From Mycetocola zhujimingii (GTDB lineage: Bacteria; Actinomycetota; Actinomycetes; Actinomycetales; Microbacteriaceae), in contig NZ_CP026949.1 in NCBI RefSeq assembly GCF_003065425.1, positions 1,054,001-1,118,000 on the forward strand: a stretch of DNA of 64,000 bases, written 5' to 3'. Positions 28,710-38,066 of this stretch are shown here, in pieces (position 1 is the stretch's first letter; each line of letters begins with the position of its first letter). Both the position numbers and the translations under genes were made by a program. The notes under the pieces were generated by a model. It ran no database searches. It had not been told where the DNA came from and worked only from the letters and a program-made list of their open reading frames with translations.

Positions 28710-29792
28710 GTGAGTTCTCTCGATGCCCTGCCCATCCGCGATGATCTTCGTGGCAAGTCCCCGTACGGCGCACCCCAGAAGGTCGTGCCCGTCGCCCTGA
28801 ACGTCAACGAGAACACGCATCCGATTCCCGAAGACGTGGCCCGCGACATCGTGACCGCCCTCGCCCGCGCTGTTCTCGGGGTGAATCGATACCCCGACCG
28901 TGAGTTCACCGAACTACGGATCAGTCTCGCCGGGTATCTCGGGCACGGACTCAGTGCCGATCACATCTGGGCCGCGAACGGTTCGAACGAGGTTCTGCAG
29001 CAGGTCCTCCAGGCCTTCGGTGGACCTGGCCGCTCGGTCCTCGGGTTCAGCCCGACTTACTCCATGTACCCGCTGCTGGCCGCAGGCACCGGAACCCGGT
29101 GGATTTCCGCCGAGCGAGACGCCGACTATGAAATCTCACCAGAGACCGCCAGCGCCGCCGTTCGCCGCGAAAACCCCGACGTCGTGATTCTCTGTTCGCC
29201 GAACAACCCCACGGGAACCCCACTTGGGCTCGACACCATCGAGGCCGTGTATGACGCGACCGATGGCATCGTCGTCGTGGACGAGGCGTACTTCGAGTTC
29301 GCCCCGGAAGGAACCCCCAGCGCGCTGTCCCTTCTCGAAGGCCGCGACCGGTTGCTCGTGTCACGAACCATGAGCAAAGCCTTCGCGTTCGCAGGCGCCC
29401 GGGTGGGCTACCTCGCTGCAGCCCCGGCCGTCACTGACGCGCTTCGGCTGGTGCGTCTCCCGTACCACCTCTCTGCACTTACCCAGGCCGCGGCGATAGC
29501 CGCGCTTGCCCACAGCGGCGAGATGCTCGCCATGGTCGATGACATCAAGCACCAGCGCGACCGCATCAGCACAGGCCTCGCCGACCTGGGCTTCCGCCCG
29601 TACCGGAGCCACAGCAACTTCGTGCTGTTCGGTGGCGTCGACGACCCGGCGGCCCTGTTCGATGCGCTGCTCGAGCGAGGCGTGCTCATCCGGGATATCG
29701 GCCTCCCCAACCAGATGCGGGTTTCGGCCGGTACCGAGGCAGAGACGACAGCGTTTCTCGATGCCATCGCGGCGGTAAGCTCGAACTCATGA
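28710..29792 (+). CDS. hisC: Histidinol-phosphate aminotransferase
   Basis: HisC transfers an amino group to imidazole acetol phosphate in histidine synthesis. The 360-residue PLP enzyme has the cofactor lysine K223 in [16 protein letters not shown], the [11 protein letters not shown] asparagine motif and DEAYFEF. The GTG at 28710 is supported by the adjacent -10 element. hisB overlaps by 4 bases. The locus lacks hisG, hisD, hisF, hisI and hisE, so the pathway is split as in many actinobacteria. Confidence 0.93.
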   Translation: MSSLDALPIRDDLRGKSPYGAPQKVVPVALNVNENTHPIPEDVARDIVTALARAVLGVNRYPDREFTELRISLAGYLGHGLSADHIWAANGSNEVLQQVLQAFGGPGRSVLGFSPTYSMYPLLAAGTGTRWISAERDADYEISPETASAAVRRENPDVVILCSPNNPTGTPLGLDTIEAVYDATDGIVVVDEAYFEFAPEGTPSALSLLEGRDRLLVSRTMSKAFAFAGARVGYLAAAPAVTDALRLVRLPYHLSALTQAAAIAALAHSGEMLAMVDDIKHQRDRISTGLADLGFRPYRSHSNFVLFGGVDDPAALFDALLERGVLIRDIGLPNQMRVSAGTEAETTAFLDAIAAVSSNS

Positions 29793-30397
29793 GCCAGCCG
29801 CAGCGCATCGCCCGGATCCAGCGTGAGACGAGCGAATCCACCATCGATCTCACCATCAATCTCGATGGAACCGGTGTCAGCGACATCCACACCACTGTGC
29901 CTTTCTATGACCACCTCCTGACCGCGTTCGCCAAGCACGCCCTGGTCGACCTCACGGTTCGGGCCACGGGCGATATCGAGATCGATGTGCACCACACGGT
30001 GGAAGACATCGGCATCGCACTCGGACAGGCGATCAAGCAGGCACTCGGCACCAAGGAGGGCATCTCGCGCTTTGGAGACGCTCTCGTTCCCCTCGACGAG
30101 GCGCTCGTGCAGGCCGTCGTCGACATTTCGGGTCGGCCGTACCTCGTGCACTCCGGCGAGCCCGCCGGGTTCGAGTTCCACCTCATCGGCGGTCACTTCA
30201 CCGGCTCGATGGTGAGGCACGTGTTCGAAGCCATCGCGTTCAACGCCGCACTCACCGTTCACGTCACCGTGATCGGCGGGCGCGACCCGCACCACATCGC
30301 CGAGGCTGAGTTCAAGGCGTTCGCGCGCGCGTTCCGGCAGGCGAAGGCTCTCGATCCTCTCGTGACCGGCATCCCATCGACGAAGGGCGCACTGTGA
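29789..30397 (+). CDS. hisB: Imidazoleglycerol-phosphate dehydratase
   Basis: HisB dehydrates imidazole glycerol phosphate. The 202-residue monofunctional enzyme has the two manganese-binding histidine clusters [14 protein letters not shown] (around residue 70) and [16 protein letters not shown] (around 170), with [13 protein letters not shown] near the start. No N-terminal phosphatase domain is fused. Both ends overlap neighbouring genes by 4 bases, so translation with hisC and hisH is coupled. Confidence 0.95.
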   Translation: MSQPQRIARIQRETSESTIDLTINLDGTGVSDIHTTVPFYDHLLTAFAKHALVDLTVRATGDIEIDVHHTVEDIGIALGQAIKQALGTKEGISRFGDALVPLDEALVQAVVDISGRPYLVHSGEPAGFEFHLIGGHFTGSMVRHVFEAIAFNAALTVHVTVIGGRDPHHIAEAEFKAFARAFRQAKALDPLVTGIPSTKGAL

Positions 30398-31044
30398 CGG
30401 GATCGTCACGGCCAAGCGTTGTTGTCCTTGACTACGGGAGCGGCAACGTCCACTCCGCGGTCAAGGCACTTGAAGCCGCGGGCGCCGACGTCGAGCTGAC
30501 CGGTGACCGACGCAAGGCACTCGAGGCCGACGGTCTTCTCGTGCCCGGCGTCGGAGCGTTCAGCGCCGTCATGGAACAGCTCTCCACCTCGCGCGGTGGT
30601 GAAGTGATCGACCGCCGGCTGGCCGGCGGTCGCAAGGTCATGGGCATCTGTGTCGGGATGCAGATTTTGTTCGAGCGCGGTGTCGAACGCGGCGTCGACA
30701 CAGAAGGCCTCGGGGAGTGGCCCGGCGTGGTGACGGAACTCGATGCGCCCGTCCTCCCGCACATCGGCTGGAACACCGTCGACGCGCCCGAAGACTCCGT
30801 CCTCTTCCGCGGCATCCGCAACGAACGCTTCTATTTCGTGCACTCCTACGCCGCGCAGGACTGGGAGCTCGAGGTGATGCCGCCGTTCCACGAGCCGGCT
30901 CTGACCTGGGCTGAACACGGAACACGGTTCCTGGCCGCTGTCGAAAACGGTCCGCTGAGCGCGACGCAGTTCCACCCGGAGAAGTCCGGCGACGCCGGCA
31001 TCCGCCTGCTGGCCAACTGGGTCGGCTCTCTCACGTCGGACTGA
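30394..31044 (+). CDS. hisH: Imidazole glycerol phosphate synthase, glutaminase subunit
   Basis: HisH releases ammonia from glutamine for HisF. The 216-residue class-I amidotransferase has the oxyanion strand PGVGAF, the nucleophile C86 in [10 protein letters not shown], and the His-Glu pair in QFHPEKSG. It starts at GTG 30394 overlapping the hisB stop. Its partner hisF is not in the window. Confidence 0.94.
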   Translation: MTGSSRPSVVVLDYGSGNVHSAVKALEAAGADVELTGDRRKALEADGLLVPGVGAFSAVMEQLSTSRGGEVIDRRLAGGRKVMGICVGMQILFERGVERGVDTEGLGEWPGVVTELDAPVLPHIGWNTVDAPEDSVLFRGIRNERFYFVHSYAAQDWELEVMPPFHEPALTWAEHGTRFLAAVENGPLSATQFHPEKSGDAGIRLLANWVGSLTSD

Positions 31045-31101
31045 CCCTCCGCATTCTTTCGAATGGCACACTCGTGCCGCACCAACAACCAAGGACAATT
31101 C

Positions 31102-31848
31102 ATGAGTGAGTTCAACACGACCCCGAAGCTTGTGCTGCTTCCGGCTGTCGACGTCGCCGGCGGCAAGGCCGTCCGCCTGACCCAGGGCGAGGCAGGCACG
31201 GAGACCAGCTACGGCGATCCGGTCGACGCCGCCGCTGACTGGGCGCGCCAGGGCGCCGAGTGGATCCACCTGGTCGACCTCGACGCCGCATTCGGCCGCG
31301 GGAACAACGCGGGCGTTATCCGCAAGGTGATCAAGCAGGTCCGAGGTGTGAACGTCGAACTCTCCGGTGGCATCCGCGACGACGCGTCGCTCAAGGCGGC
31401 TCTCGCGACCGGAGCCAAGCGAATCAACCTCGGTACAGCGGCGCTGGAGAACCCCGAGTGGGCCGCAAACGTCATCGGCCAGTACGGCGAAGCCGTCGCG
31501 GTCGGCCTGGATGTCCGCGGAACCACACTCGCGGCTCGCGGCTGGACCCGCGAGGGCGGCGACCTGTGGGCGGTCATCGATCGGCTCGAGCGGGCCGGCT
31601 GCGCCCGCTATGTCGTCACCGACGTGACGAAGGATGGCACCCTCCAGGGCCCCAACGTCGACCTGCTTCGCCAGGTAATGGAGCGGACCAACCGACCGGT
31701 CATTGCGTCCGGTGGCGTTTCGAGCCTCGACGACCTCGTGGCCCTGCGCGAACTCGTGCCGCTCGGTCTCGAGGGTGCGATCGTCGGCAAGGCGCTCTAC
31801 GCGGGTGCATTCACACTGGCTGAGGCGCTGGATGTCGCATCCGACTAA
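31102..31848 (+). CDS. priA: Bifunctional HisA/TrpF isomerase PriA
   Basis: PriA isomerises both ProFAR (histidine) and phosphoribosyl-anthranilate (tryptophan) in most actinobacteria. The 248-residue barrel has the first catalytic aspartate in [15 protein letters not shown], the [13 protein letters not shown] loop, [16 protein letters not shown], and the second catalytic aspartate in [18 protein letters not shown] 31102 follows an AAGGACAATT ribosome site; the upstream in-frame ATG has none. The sseB-like gene starts 17 bases before this stop. Confidence 0.93.
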   Translation: MSEFNTTPKLVLLPAVDVAGGKAVRLTQGEAGTETSYGDPVDAAADWARQGAEWIHLVDLDAAFGRGNNAGVIRKVIKQVRGVNVELSGGIRDDASLKAALATGAKRINLGTAALENPEWAANVIGQYGEAVAVGLDVRGTTLAARGWTREGGDLWAVIDRLERAGCARYVVTDVTKDGTLQGPNVDLLRQVMERTNRPVIASGGVSSLDDLVALRELVPLGLEGAIVGKALYAGAFTLAEALDVASD

Positions 31849-32599
31849 TCCCGCAGACTCGGCCGGGCAGCCCTGGGAGGGCCGCCAGTTCGGCGAGAAC
31901 GCTTTTGCCGGCGACGATGGGTCGGCGCCCCCTCAGCTGATCGACGCGCTCACGCGCTTCGCCGACGGGCGCGCGGGGGAGGATGCCGTCGTCGACGCGT
32001 TCCGCTCGTCGCGGTTGCTCATCCCACTCGTGACCCACGCCGGCGATGTCGGCGTGAACGCGCAGGGCCAGAAAGTCGACAAGACGCAGGAGTTGTCGAT
32101 CGTGACCGTTGCCGGCCCAGACGGCCGTAACGTGTTGCCCGTTTTCTCGTCGGTGGCCGCCATGCAGTCCTGGAACACGATCGCGCGACCGGTGCCGGCC
32201 GACGGCATCCGTGTTGCACTCGCAGCGGCGAGTGAGAACACAGACCTCGTCGTGCTCGACCCCACGAGCGCGACCGAGTTCGCCATTCGGCGACCGGCGC
32301 TGTGGGCTATCGCGCAGTCGCTGCCGTGGCAGCCCGCGTACACGAACCCCGATGTGCTCGACGCTTTTCTCACGAGTGCGCGCTCCGAGCTGGCCGTGCT
32401 CGACGTGCGGCTCGAGTCGGGAGACCCGCGCGCACGGCTGGCCGGCCCTGAACTCATCGCGCACCTCGAGCTCATCGACGGACTCACCCGCAGTGAACTC
32501 GACACTGTGCTGTCGAGGCTTGCCCAGCGCTGGGCGGCGAGCGATGTGATCGCGACGATGGTCGACTCGCTCGCGGTACGGCTCGAAGCCTCGTCCTGA
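31832..32599 (+). CDS. SseB family protein
   Basis: The 255-residue protein contains an SseB N-terminal-type domain (residues about 40-170, with [24 protein letters not shown] and [14 protein letters not shown]). Actinobacterial members often follow priA in the his cluster; their role is unknown and no link to Salmonella SseB secretion is implied. ATG 31832 overlaps the end of priA by 17 bases. No signal or membrane segment is visible. Confidence 0.8.
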   Translation: MSHPTNPADSAGQPWEGRQFGENAFAGDDGSAPPQLIDALTRFADGRAGEDAVVDAFRSSRLLIPLVTHAGDVGVNAQGQKVDKTQELSIVTVAGPDGRNVLPVFSSVAAMQSWNTIARPVPADGIRVALAAASENTDLVVLDPTSATEFAIRRPALWAIAQSLPWQPAYTNPDVLDAFLTSARSELAVLDVRLESGDPRARLAGPELIAHLELIDGLTRSELDTVLSRLAQRWAASDVIATMVDSLAVRLEASS

Positions 32600-32607
32600 T
32601 CGTCTCC

Positions 32608-32637
32608 CGCTCCCGCGGTGACCGCGGAAGGGGAGCG
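32608..32637 (+). terminator. Hairpin after the sseB-like gene
   Basis: CGCTC/GAGCG outer arms and CCGCGG/CCGCGG inner arms form a stem with a TGA loop. Confidence 0.5.
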
Positions 32638-32644
32638 TTGGGCG

Positions 32645-32708
32645 GCGTTCAACTGTCGCTAATGCATCGTTCCGGCGCGTTTGCCGTGCATCTGTGACAG
32701 ACGAACGC
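32645..32708. other. Long symmetrical interrupted stem-loop between convergent genes
   Basis: GCGTTC, CTGTC and ATGCA on the left pair with TGCAT, GACAG and GAACGC on the right, separated by matching internal gaps of 2 and 4 bases and a 20-base loop. The symmetry makes chance unlikely. Function unknown. Confidence 0.6.
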
Positions 32709-32735
32709 TGCGGGCGCGAGGCGTAGCGCCCGCAG
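32708..32735 (-). terminator. Hairpin after the DUF1844 gene
   Basis: CTGCGGGCGC (32708-32717) pairs perfectly with GCGCCCGCAG (32726-32735) around an 8-base loop, 15 bases past the minus-strand stop. Confidence 0.55.
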
Positions 32736-32750
32736 GTGGAGCAGAAGGGC

Positions 32751-33122
32751 CTAGTTGACCGGGCCCGTCCACTTCTCGCCGGGGCCCTTGCCCACGGGAT
32801 CAGGAATGACGGATGCCTCACGGAACGCCAGCTGCAGCGACCGAAGCCCATCGCGGAGACTCCGCGCGTGCATGTCGCTGATCTCGGGTGCTCCCGCGGT
32901 GATCAGGCCGGCCAGCGCGTTGATGAGCTTGCGTGCCTCATCGAGGTCCTGCTGCGACTCAGGGTCGTCGGCGAGGCCACATTTGACCGCCGCAGCGCTC
33001 ATGAGGTGGACGGCTGTCGTCGTGATGACTTCGACGGCGCCGACGTCTGCGATGTCGCGGGTTGCGTCGGACGCAGCGTCTTCAACGTTGTCGTATGGGG
33101 ATTCGTTAGTGCTCAATGCCAA
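32751..33122 (-). CDS. DUF1844 domain protein
   Basis: The 123-residue protein matches DUF1844: DVGAVEVITTTAVHLMSAAA, then DLDEARKLINALAGLI and LRDGLRSLQLAFREA. Members are small helical proteins found next to infC in actinobacteria, with no settled function. The start is TTG at 33122 or TTG at 33116; a TAGAGT hexamer lies 10 bases before the first. It is divergent from infC across a 263-base leader region. Confidence 0.8.
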   Translation of the reverse strand: MALSTNESPYDNVEDAASDATRDIADVGAVEVITTTAVHLMSAAAVKCGLADDPESQQDLDEARKLINALAGLITAGAPEISDMHARSLRDGLRSLQLAFREASVIPDPVGKGPGEKWTGPVN

Positions 33123-33385
33123 CCTCTGCTAGACTCTAAGACGGCTCCGGGACTAAAGTTCCGGTACGAAAGAGGAAAATTCCCACCCGCGCTTGACCGC
33201 TTCACTAAGGTTACCGGGTTGTTGTACTCCGCCAGACGCATGGTTTCCATGCTGAGGTAGATAGGGTACGAGCCACTGTGATGGATTTATTGCCGTCATG
33301 GTTGTGGTGTGTGACTTCTCCTCTCTCGCTTGATTCAGGCATCCGTCTGTATTGAAAGTCAGAGATTGAGTTAGAGGAGTAACGC
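33123..33385 (+). other. infC leader region
   Basis: No ordinary gene fits here. The stretch is AT-richer than its surroundings and likely carries the infC promoter and 5' leader. It contains a possible 24-codon open frame at 33281-33355 (starts MDLLPSWLW, ends GIRLY) that could be a leader peptide or chance. In Bacillus the equivalent leader is controlled by L20; whether this one is structured needs folding. Confidence 0.4.
33373..33379 (+). promoter_or_regulatory. Ribosome-binding site fixing the AUU start of infC
   Basis: AGAGGAG lies 6 bases before ATT 33386. No ATG, GTG or TTG is suitably placed after it, so it identifies AUU as the start. Confidence 0.8.
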
Positions 33386-33970
33386 ATTAGCGATCCCCGT
33401 ACAAACGACCGTATCCGAGTCCCCGAGGTCCGCCTCGTGGGTCCCGCCGGAGAACAGGTCGGCGTTGTCAAGATTGAGGTAGCACTGCGCCTGGCGCAGG
33501 AAGCTGAGCTCGATCTCGTCGAGGTCGCCCCGAACTCCAAGCCTCCGGTCGCGAAGATCATGGATTACGGCAAGTTCAAGTACGAGGCTGCGCAGAAGGC
33601 CAAGGAGGCCAGGCGTAACCAGGCGAACACGATCCTCAAAGAGGTGCGGTTCCGTCTCAAGATCGACAAGCACGACTACGAAACCAAGCGCAAGCGCGCT
33701 GAGGGCTTCCTCAAGGCTGGTGACAAGGTCAAAGCAATGATCCTGTTCCGCGGTCGTGAGCAGTCACGACCCGACCAGGGTGTTCGCTTGCTCCAAAAAT
33801 TTGCCGAAGATGTTTCGGAACTGGGCACTGTTGAGTCCACTCCGACCATCGATGGTCGAAACATGGTCATGGTGATCGGCCCTCTGAAAAACAAGTCAGA
33901 GGCCAAGGCCGAAGCCAACGCACAACGTGCTGCCAACAAAGCAGCGAAGCAGGAGGAAGACAATGCCTAA
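33386..33970 (+). CDS. infC: Translation initiation factor IF-3, AUU start
   Basis: IF-3 binds the 30S subunit and rejects wrong starts and wrong initiator tRNA. Reading from ATT 33386 gives 194 residues beginning [18 protein letters not shown], exactly the IF-3 N-domain; the next in-frame GTG at 33437 would delete part of it. The linker and C-domain follow ([48 protein letters not shown]). AUU starts let IF-3 repress its own translation in E. coli, and the same is likely here. rpmI starts inside its last codons. Confidence 0.93.
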   Translation: MSDPRTNDRIRVPEVRLVGPAGEQVGVVKIEVALRLAQEAELDLVEVAPNSKPPVAKIMDYGKFKYEAAQKAKEARRNQANTILKEVRFRLKIDKHDYETKRKRAEGFLKAGDKVKAMILFRGREQSRPDQGVRLLQKFAEDVSELGTVESTPTIDGRNMVMVIGPLKNKSEAKAEANAQRAANKAAKQEEDNA

Positions 33971-34157
33971 GCAGAAGACCCATTCCGGTGCCAAGAAGCG
34001 ATTCAAGCTCACCGGTTCCGGCAAGATCAAGAAGCAGCAGTCGGGCATGCGCCACAACCTCGAGGTGAAGTCCGGACAGCGTAAGCGTCGCTTGAACACC
34101 GACCAGCTCGTCTCGAAGGCTGACACCAAGAACATCAAGAAGCTTCTCGGTCACTAA
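33963..34157 (+). CDS. rpmI: 50S ribosomal protein L35
   Basis: The 64-residue basic protein has the L35 signature [20 protein letters not shown] and ends KKLLGH. The ATG overlaps the end of infC by 8 bases and is preceded by AGGAGG inside infC, so it is translationally coupled. The infC-rpmI-rplT order is universal in bacteria. Confidence 0.97.
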   Translation: MPKQKTHSGAKKRFKLTGSGKIKKQQSGMRHNLEVKSGQRKRRLNTDQLVSKADTKNIKKLLGH

Positions 34158-34185
34158 GACCTGAACCCGTTAGGAATATAGACAA

Positions 34186-34578
34186 ATGGCAAGAGTAAAA
34201 AGGGCGGTAAACGCTCACAAGAAGCGTCGGAAGATCCTCGAGCGGGCTGAGGGTTACCGCGGTCAGCGTTCGCGCCTGTACCGGAAGGCCAAGGAGCAGG
34301 TCACCCACTCCATGGTTTACGCGTACCGTGACCGCCGCCAGAAGAAGGGTGACTTCCGTCGCCTCTGGATCCAGCGGATCAACGCGGCATCGCGTGCCAA
34401 CGGCCTCACGTACAACCGCCTCATCCAGGGCCTCGGCCTTGCTGGTATCGAGGTTGACCGTCGCATCCTCGCTGAGCTCGCTGTCAACGAGCCCGCCACG
34501 TTCGCGGCCCTCGTCGAGAGCGCGAAGAAGGCCCTCCCGGCCGACACTTCGGCTCCGAAGGTTGACGCAGCAGCGTAA
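34186..34578 (+). CDS. rplT: 50S ribosomal protein L20
   Basis: L20 is needed early in 50S assembly and in some bacteria represses its own operon. The 130-residue protein shows [20 protein letters not shown], the [16 protein letters not shown] motif and [20 protein letters not shown]. It ends in a short Ala/Pro tail ([12 protein letters not shown]) beyond the usual 118 residues. The operon terminator follows. Confidence 0.97.
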   Translation: MARVKRAVNAHKKRRKILERAEGYRGQRSRLYRKAKEQVTHSMVYAYRDRRQKKGDFRRLWIQRINAASRANGLTYNRLIQGLGLAGIEVDRRILAELAVNEPATFAALVESAKKALPADTSAPKVDAAA

Positions 34579-34593
34579 GCAGCTTTCTTCTTT

Positions 34594-34627
34594 CAACGGG
34601 CATCCCGCTTCGGCGGGGTGCCCGTTG
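34594..34627 (+). terminator. Terminator of infC-rpmI-rplT
   Basis: CAACGGGCATCCCGC and GCGGGGTGCCCGTTG form a 15-bp stem (one G-T pair) with a TTCG tetraloop, followed by TTTCGTTG. Confidence 0.85.
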
Positions 34628-34670
34628 TTTCGTTGTGCGCGAGCCTCCCCACCCTCGACGTGCCTGTCCC

Positions 34671-34676
34671 TAGACT
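34671..34676 (+). promoter_or_regulatory. -10 element (TAGACT) for the SpoU gene
   Basis: TAGACT is 6 bases before the GTG start at 34683; leaderless type. Confidence 0.5.
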
Positions 34677-34682
34677 GGGGGA

Positions 34683-35492
34683 GTGCTTGATAACCCACGT
34701 TCCCCGCGCGTCAGAGCGGTAGCAAAACTTGCCAAACGACCGGCCCGTCTCGAGACCGGCCTCTTCCTTCTCGAGGGCCCGCAGGCGGTCTCAGAGGCGC
34801 TGACCTTCCGCCCCGGGCTGATCGTCGAGCTCTACGCAACACCCACAGCTCTTGAGCGGTACCCCGACATCGCAGCCATGGCTGACGAGCAGACCGATTT
34901 CGACGTCGAGTTCGTCTCCGAGGAAGTCCTCGGTGTGATGAGCGACACAGTGACTCCGCAGGGCTTCATCGCCGTCGCGCACCAGTTCCCGACCTCGATG
35001 AAGGACATCTTCAATGGCGAGCCCAAGCTCATTGCCATCCTCGAAGAGGTCCGCGACCCCGGCAACCTGGGAACCATCATCCGTGCCGCTGACTCTGCAG
35101 GTGCGGATGCCGTCATCCTCACCGGACGCAGCGTCGATCTGTACAACCCCAAGGTCGTCCGCTCGACGACCGGGTCTCTGTTCCACGTGCCGATCGCCGT
35201 CGGCGCCGAGCTCCCGAACGTCATCGAGCGGGCGCACAAGGCTGGCCTCCGTGTACTCGCCGCCGATGTCAAGGGAACGAGCCTGCTCGACGCCCGCGTC
35301 TCCGGTGAACTGGTGCAGCCGACCGCGTGGCTGTTCGGAAACGAAGCGCACGGTCTGACCGACGAACAGCTTCCGCTCGCGGATGCCGCGATCACGGTTC
35401 CTATTTACGGCCACGCCGAGTCGATGAACCTCGCAACCGCCGCGTCAGTGTGCCTCTACGAGTCCGCGTTCGCGCAGCGAAGCGCCGTCTGA
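34683..35492 (+). CDS. TrmH/SpoU family RNA 2'-O-methyltransferase (RlmB-like)
   Basis: The 269-residue SPOUT-class enzyme has an N-terminal L30e-like substrate domain (RLETGLFLLEGPQAVSEAL). The knotted methyltransferase domain carries motif 1 ILEEVRDPGNLGTIIRAADS, motif 2 WLFGNEAHGL and motif 3 IPIYGHAESMNLATAASVCLYE-type sequence (here VPIYGHAESMNLATAASV). It probably methylates 23S rRNA, but TsnR-like and tRNA targets are not excluded. In many bacteria it follows rplT and precedes pheS; here the glutamate transporter is inserted between. Confidence 0.88.
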   Translation: MLDNPRSPRVRAVAKLAKRPARLETGLFLLEGPQAVSEALTFRPGLIVELYATPTALERYPDIAAMADEQTDFDVEFVSEEVLGVMSDTVTPQGFIAVAHQFPTSMKDIFNGEPKLIAILEEVRDPGNLGTIIRAADSAGADAVILTGRSVDLYNPKVVRSTTGSLFHVPIAVGAELPNVIERAHKAGLRVLAADVKGTSLLDARVSGELVQPTAWLFGNEAHGLTDEQLPLADAAITVPIYGHAESMNLATAASVCLYESAFAQRSAV

Positions 35493-35503
35493 CCCACCCC
35501 ACC

Positions 35504-35558
35504 AGAGGCATCCGATTCTGTTCGTAATCTTGGTTACGAATCAGTAACGGATGCCTCT
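35504..35558 (+). terminator. Hairpin after the SpoU gene
   Basis: AGAGGCATCCG (35504-35514) pairs with CGGATGCCTCT (35548-35558); an inner stem TTCGTAA/TTACGAA (35521-35527/35534-35540) tops it. Confidence 0.7.
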
Positions 35559-35586
35559 CGTCATACGGGCGAAACACCGGGTCCCT

Positions 35587-35592
35587 TAGTTT
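35587..35592 (+). promoter_or_regulatory. -10 element (TAGTTT) for the glutamate transporter operon
   Basis: TAGTTT is 6 bases before the ATG at 35599; leaderless type. Confidence 0.5.
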
Positions 35593-35598
35593 GGACGA

Positions 35599-36387
35599 AT
35601 GGAACCAACGCTGATACCGAACACGACGAGCATGCCCATCGCGAAACTTGGTGAGCCCCTGGTGGTCGTCGACTCGGTCAACAAACACTACGGCGACCTC
35701 CATGTGCTCAAGGACATCAACACCACGGTGACCCGCGGCGAGGTCGTCGTTGTTATCGGGCCAAGCGGTTCGGGCAAGTCCACACTGTGCCGGGCGATCA
35801 ACCGACTCGAGACCATCGACTCAGGCACCATCACCATCGACGGCAAGAAGCTCCCGGAAGAAGGAGCAGATCTCGCCCGTCTCCGTGCCGATGTCGGCAT
35901 GGTCTTCCAGTCCTTCAACCTGTTCGCGCACAAGACAGTGCTCGAGAACATCACGCTCGCACCGATCAAGGTGAAGAAGATGTCGAAGAAGGATGCCACT
36001 GACCGCGCGATGACGCTGCTTGAGCGCGTCGGGGTGGCCAACCAGGCGCACAAGATGCCTGCACAGCTCTCCGGTGGTCAGCAGCAGCGTGTTGCGATTG
36101 CCCGCTCACTGGCGATGAGCCCCAAGCTCATCCTCATGGACGAGCCGACGAGTGCGCTCGACCCCGAAATGATCAATGAAGTTCTCGACGTTATGGTCGG
36201 CCTCGCCAAAGAGGGAATGACCATGATCGTCGTTACCCACGAGATGGGATTCGCCCGCAAGGCCGCCGACAGGGTGCTCTTTATGGCGGAAGGCGAGATC
36301 GTCGAGGAGGCCACTCCCGAAATGTTCTTCAGCCACCCGAAGTCTGAACGGGCACAGGACTTCCTGTCCAAGATTCTCGACCACTGA
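35599..36387 (+). CDS. gluA: Glutamate-type ABC importer, ATP-binding protein
   Basis: The 262-residue ATPase belongs to the polar amino acid uptake class. Walker A is GPSGSGKST, the Q-loop [13 protein letters not shown], signature LSGGQQ, Walker [14 protein letters not shown], and the H-loop [13 protein letters not shown] 35599 gives about 20 extra residues before [17 protein letters not shown]; an internal ATG at 35632 is an alternative. It is first in a gluABCD-like operon, the order used in Corynebacterium for glutamate uptake. Confidence 0.9.
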   Translation: MEPTLIPNTTSMPIAKLGEPLVVVDSVNKHYGDLHVLKDINTTVTRGEVVVVIGPSGSGKSTLCRAINRLETIDSGTITIDGKKLPEEGADLARLRADVGMVFQSFNLFAHKTVLENITLAPIKVKKMSKKDATDRAMTLLERVGVANQAHKMPAQLSGGQQQRVAIARSLAMSPKLILMDEPTSALDPEMINEVLDVMVGLAKEGMTMIVVTHEMGFARKAADRVLFMAEGEIVEEATPEMFFSHPKSERAQDFLSKILDH

Positions 36388-36476
36388 CCGCCTCGCGCCC
36401 CTGAGCGCGCGGCTCTTCCTCCTTGGCCGCTTCGGCAGCCGGGAAAACACAGCACATCACAAGGAATGAGAACGAG

Positions 36477-37340
36477 ATGAAGCGCAAAAAGCTATCACTG
36501 ATCGCCCTCGGCGGAGCGGCGTTGCTCACGCTTTCCGCCTGCGCGGGAGGCGGCGGAGACACCGCAGCCCCCGAGCCGGAAGCGGCCCCGACATTTGAAG
36601 CGGGCACGACGATGGCCGAGCTCGCCGAAGACGGCAAGATCACCATCGGCACGAAGTTCGACCAGCCGCTGTTCGGCCTCGTCGGCCCGAGCGGCGAGCC
36701 TGTCGGATTCGACGTCGAGGTCGGCAAGATCATCGCCGCGAAGCTCGGCATCGCCGAAGACGACATCGAGTGGAAGGAAACGGTCTCCGCGAACCGCGAG
36801 CCGTACATCCAGAACGGTGAAGTCGACCTCGTCATCGCCACGTACACGATCAACGACAAGCGCAAGGAAGTCATCGACTTCGCCGGACCGTACTACATGG
36901 CCGGGCAGTCGATCCTGACGCTGGCCGACAACAAGGACATCAAGAGCGAAGAGGACCTCGTCGGTCAGCCGGTCTGCTCGGTGACCGGTTCGACGCCGGC
37001 GGCGAAGCTCGCTGAAATCGGCGCAACCCCGGTTCTCACCGACACGTACTCCAACTGCCTCGAGCCGCTGCGCTCGGGCCAGGTCGTCGCCGTGTCGACT
37101 GACAACGTGATCCTCGCCGGTCTCGCTGCTCAGAACGAGGGCGAGTTCAAGGTCGTCGGAAAGCCGTTCACCGACGAGCCTTACGGCATCGGTCTTGCCA
37201 AGGACGACATTGAGTTCCGCGACTGGATCAACGATGTCCTCGAGGAAGCCTACGAAGACGGTTCGTACGAGGAAGCCTGGGACAGCACCGCTGGAACGGT
37301 CCTCGAGTACGTCGAGCCTCCTGCGGTAGACCGCTACTAG
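36477..37340 (+). CDS. gluB: Glutamate-type ABC importer, substrate-binding lipoprotein
   Basis: The 287-residue protein has a lipoprotein signal peptide with lipobox LSAC at about residues 18-21, then a family-3 solute-binding domain (ITIGTKFDQPLFGLV, PVGFDVEVGKIIAAKLGI, VDLVIATYTINDKRKEVIDF). It is anchored outside the cell and delivers an acidic amino acid, most likely glutamate, to the permeases. ATG 36477 follows AAGGAATGAGAACGAG. A strong hairpin lies between this gene and the permeases. Confidence 0.92.
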   Translation: MKRKKLSLIALGGAALLTLSACAGGGGDTAAPEPEAAPTFEAGTTMAELAEDGKITIGTKFDQPLFGLVGPSGEPVGFDVEVGKIIAAKLGIAEDDIEWKETVSANREPYIQNGEVDLVIATYTINDKRKEVIDFAGPYYMAGQSILTLADNKDIKSEEDLVGQPVCSVTGSTPAAKLAEIGATPVLTDTYSNCLEPLRSGQVVAVSTDNVILAGLAAQNEGEFKVVGKPFTDEPYGIGLAKDDIEFRDWINDVLEEAYEDGSYEEAWDSTAGTVLEYVEPPAVDRY

Positions 37341-37350
37341 AAGTTCCACA

Positions 37351-37387
37351 CACGAACGGGGCGGGGCAGGTCCCCGCCCCGTTCGTG
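37351..37387 (+). terminator. Intra-operon hairpin between gluB and gluC
   Basis: CACGAACGGGGCGGGG (37351-37366) pairs perfectly with its complement at 37372-37387 around a 5-base loop. It probably limits read-through or stabilises the 3' end of gluB mRNA, so that the binding protein exceeds the permeases. Confidence 0.75.
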
Positions 37388-37418
37388 AGCGCCACACAAC
37401 AGAAACGGAAGAGGCCAC

Positions 37419-38066
37419 ATGGACGTCATCATCGACAACCTGCCTCGGTACCTCTCAGGCTTCGGCATGACGCTGCAACTCCTCGTTGTCGCTGCGATCG
37501 CCGCCCTGATCCTCGGGACCATCATCGCGACCATGCGGATCTCACCGGTCCCCTCACTACGGGGCTTCGGCGCCGTGTACACCGAGTTGATCCGGAACAC
37601 TCCGCTCACACTCGTCCTCTTCTTTTGCGCGTTCATCCTGCCGTACCTCGGTGTCCGGCTTGATTACGCGACCTTCGCCATGATCGGCTTGAGCGTCTAT
37701 ACCTCGCCCTTCGTGGCCGAAGCCCTGCGCTCCGGAATCAACGGCGTTCCGATCGGCCAGGCAGAAGCGGCTCGGAGCCTGGGCCTCGGGTTCAGCCAGA
37801 CCGTCGGCTACGTCGTCTTTCCGCAGGCGTTCCGGATGGTCATCCCGCCGCTGATCAACGTCATCATCGCGCTGACCAAGAACACCTCGGTCGCCGGCGG
37901 CTTTTTCGTGGCCGAGCTCTTCACCATCGGTAAGGAGCTCGCGAACGACAACGGAAACGCCGTCATCGCGGTTCTCCTCGGCGTCGCTACGTTCTACCTG
38001 CTCATAACCATTCCGCTGGGGATCTTTGCCGGGCGGCTCGAGAAGAAGTGGGTGGTTGCGCGATGA
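37419..38066 (+). CDS. gluC: Glutamate-type ABC importer, permease 1
   Basis: The 215-residue permease has about five membrane helices and the HisMQ-type N-terminus LPRYLSGFGMTLQLLVVAAI. The EAA loop EALRSGINGVPIGQAEAARS couples to the ATPase. An AAACGGAAGAGG ribosome site precedes ATG 37419. The stop overlaps the start of the second permease by 4 bases, as expected for a heterodimer. Confidence 0.92.
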   Translation: MDVIIDNLPRYLSGFGMTLQLLVVAAIAALILGTIIATMRISPVPSLRGFGAVYTELIRNTPLTLVLFFCAFILPYLGVRLDYATFAMIGLSVYTSPFVAEALRSGINGVPIGQAEAARSLGLGFSQTVGYVVFPQAFRMVIPPLINVIIALTKNTSVAGGFFVAELFTIGKELANDNGNAVIAVLLGVATFYLLITIPLGIFAGRLEKKWVVAR

